Source: Tubiluchus corallicola (lineage: Eukaryota > Priapulida > Priapulimorpha > Priapulimorphida > Tubiluchidae). Taken from it: a DNA stretch of 64,000 nt. Positions within the stretch are counted from its first letter, which is position 1. Every line of letters starts with the position of its first letter. The position numbers were made by a program, and so were the translations under genes. The stretch spans positions 310,001 to 374,000 of the forward strand of contig JAQGDQ010000151.1 in the NCBI GenBank assembly GCA_030141605.1, written 5' to 3'. The notes under the pieces are model-generated. The model was given only the letters and a program-made list of their open reading frames with translations, had not been told where the DNA came from and did no database searches. Positions 62,198 to 64,000 of the stretch are shown piece by piece.

Positions 62198-64000
62198 CAG
62201 AAAAGCCACAGTTTAGAAAAGCTTCACCGTATTAGTGTGTTACGTGTTTTTATATCGGGACATACTTATATTTATTAGACTGGCACTCAACTGCTATACA
62301 TAATTAATATAACAGCAGAAATCTTTATGCAAAAGCCTTGATTGTGTTTATAGGAACTGGCATTGCCTATCAAATCAATTGTGTTGATAACAAAACTGTG
62401 ATGATAATTTCAATTATTATTTTCATGCTGTAAACCTATGTTGTGTGGTGACAACATGTAGTTCATTGTAGCCTTATTATTGTAATAATTTTATTCAGTT
62501 GGTTTTCACTTACTGTGAATTCTTTATTGCTGCACAATGACCTATAGATTGAAGGATACTCAAACTATCTTTATTTTTGCTTGTATTTAATTATTCCTGC
62601 CACCACAATTTTACTTTAGCCATCATTTTAGAAATGTTTTATTATGGTTGGTTGTTTTTAACTGTGACCAAGTTGCACATTGGGTAGTAGCGCTCTCTGA
62701 GAGAAGCACTGGTTGAGCAATTTTTGCATCTGAATTTGTTGTGTAGTACAAATGTTTTTATTCATAACAACCAATTTTCTTAAGACAATGAGGTAACTTT
62801 ATTCAGTTTTGTGAGCTTTCTCAGGTTAGACATGTTTTTCCTCATGCATATTTTAGACATCTAGAGTTTGATTTCTTTTTCGTTTAAGGAAAGTAGTGCT
62901 GTTGAAACATTTCCTGTAAATTTTAGCAATGCAATTCTGTGAGGATATTTAGTATAGTAGTCCAAATGACAATTATGTTGCCTCGATCATTTGTCCGTTT
63001 GAAGCATTGTTGTACACTTAAAATACAAATTAATTGGCTAAACTAGAAGTCATTTTTTATGAACATCTCATGGGCTGGCATGTAAGTGTTGTGATGCAGT
63101 CTACTGGATAGAAAAATAATCAGCAAAACGACTTCACCGGTGCAACAGTTAGTAAACCAGTAAAGTAGCATTTGAAATAGTTAGGTAGAGATCACTATGT
63201 TATCTTGTTTTGGCACTAGCTGTACTGCATAAATTTAGTTACATCTGTAGTATTCCCCTCAACACTGTTGTTTTGTACACACATATTTTTGCTTATACCC
63301 AGCTTACATAAATCGTTAATTAAGGCTAGTTATATGGCGCTGTATTCGCAAAGGTAATCCAGTAATTAATGTTTTCATGTTAAACAGCAAATGCGTTGAA
63401 AGGCCTTCATTGCACACAACTTTGTGCATATTCTCTTACATATAAATTAACAACATAATAGCAATTCTTACAACTATGTGCAATTTTTTGCTGTTGTAAT
63501 AAACTGACTAAAAGTGACACTATATATCACGACGTCAGTGCCACCTCCAAATTGCAGAAAGCCATATTCATATAAAAAACAAGTTAAAATTGCAGAATTT
63601 TGTTCATTTTAATTCCGAAATGGTGATATGCATTTTGTAAATATTGTATTTATTATAATTTCCTCTATTTGTTATGTAGACGATCTTCCCAATATTGTTT
63701 TAGTTATATCCACTTTTTAGTCAAACAATCTTATTTTAGTTATGAACAAATTTTTGTAAATAGCTGTACTATAATTGTGTGATATAACTTAACTGGATTC
63801 TTTCTGGGTTTTTTACTAGGAATTCTGAGTATTTTTCATATCTTTTTCTGTTAGCATTTTGGCATTCAAAGTATAATAATAATATTAATATAGTTTTCAT
63901 ATCATGAACAACTTTATTGTTTATTGTTTTATTACAGAAAAGTCTTCGTAGAAAAAGGGGAACTTTATATAACTTGTTTACGTCACTTAAAACATCCTCA
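62198..64000 (+). other. ASXL 3' UTR and downstream DNA
   Basis: AT-rich, no supported ORF. The 3' UTR probably runs to the polyadenylation signal at 63498 or an earlier variant site. No further gene starts before the window ends. Confidence 0.5.
63498..63503 (+). terminator. Candidate ASXL polyadenylation signal
   Basis: An AATAAA hexamer lies about 1.3 kb after the ASXL stop. Earlier variant signals are possible, so the real end of the transcript is not fixed. Confidence 0.4.

Noticed and set aside
1-64000. CRISPR arrays, operons, phage or bacterial features
   Set aside because: No regularly spaced direct repeats with spacers and no dense uninterrupted coding. The GT-AG intron structure shows nuclear animal DNA.
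1-64000. tRNA or rRNA genes
   Set aside because: I saw no convincing A-box/B-box cloverleaf or rRNA stretch by eye. A tRNAscan or Rfam search would be decisive.

Overview
The window is AT-rich metazoan nuclear DNA. Every coding region I could support is split by GT-AG introns, and the families present (polycystin-1, TACO1, OATP/SLCO and ASXL) are animal families. Transposon relics lie in introns and intergenic DNA. I read it as an invertebrate but cannot fix the phylum.

Layout. (1) About 1-23,269, + strand: a polycystin-1-like gene of 19 recognisable exons that enters from the left edge. It encodes a Cys-rich region, an extracellular PLAT domain, a GPS motif, the first membrane helix, a second (intracellular) PLAT domain, and the polycystin membrane and channel domain. 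Its introns carry two copies of a Tigger-like DNA transposon in opposite orientation, an inverted-arm repeat, a 51-bp minisatellite and a LINE fragment. (2) 25,935-31,249, - strand: a complete five-exon TACO1 (YebC family) gene, convergent with polycystin. (3) 34,222-42,171, - strand: a complete ten-exon organic anion transporter (OATP/SLCO), followed upstream by a decayed copy of its first coding exon (44,825-45,617). (4) About 46-50 kb: a transposon graveyard with a solo LTR that has a perfect 5-bp target duplication, two LINE fragments and an inverted-repeat element. (5) 52,716-62,197, + strand: a complete 14-exon ASXL (Additional sex combs-like) gene with HARE-HTH, ASXH/DEUBAD and C-terminal PHD, preceded by a short upstream ORF.

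All splice phases in the four models agree. The three complete coding sequences divide exactly by three: TACO1 264 aa, OATP 701 aa, ASXL 1187 aa. The polycystin part in the window is 1549 aa from its first visible Met. The four genes show no shared pathway: a sensory/receptor channel, a mitochondrial translation activator, a membrane transporter and a Polycomb-associated chromatin factor.

The most unusual observation is the polycystin architecture: a complete PLAT domain and a 25-cysteine segment lie directly before the GPS, with no room for a REJ/GAIN module. Exon boundaries come from reading the sequence by eye. No alignments or searches were run.
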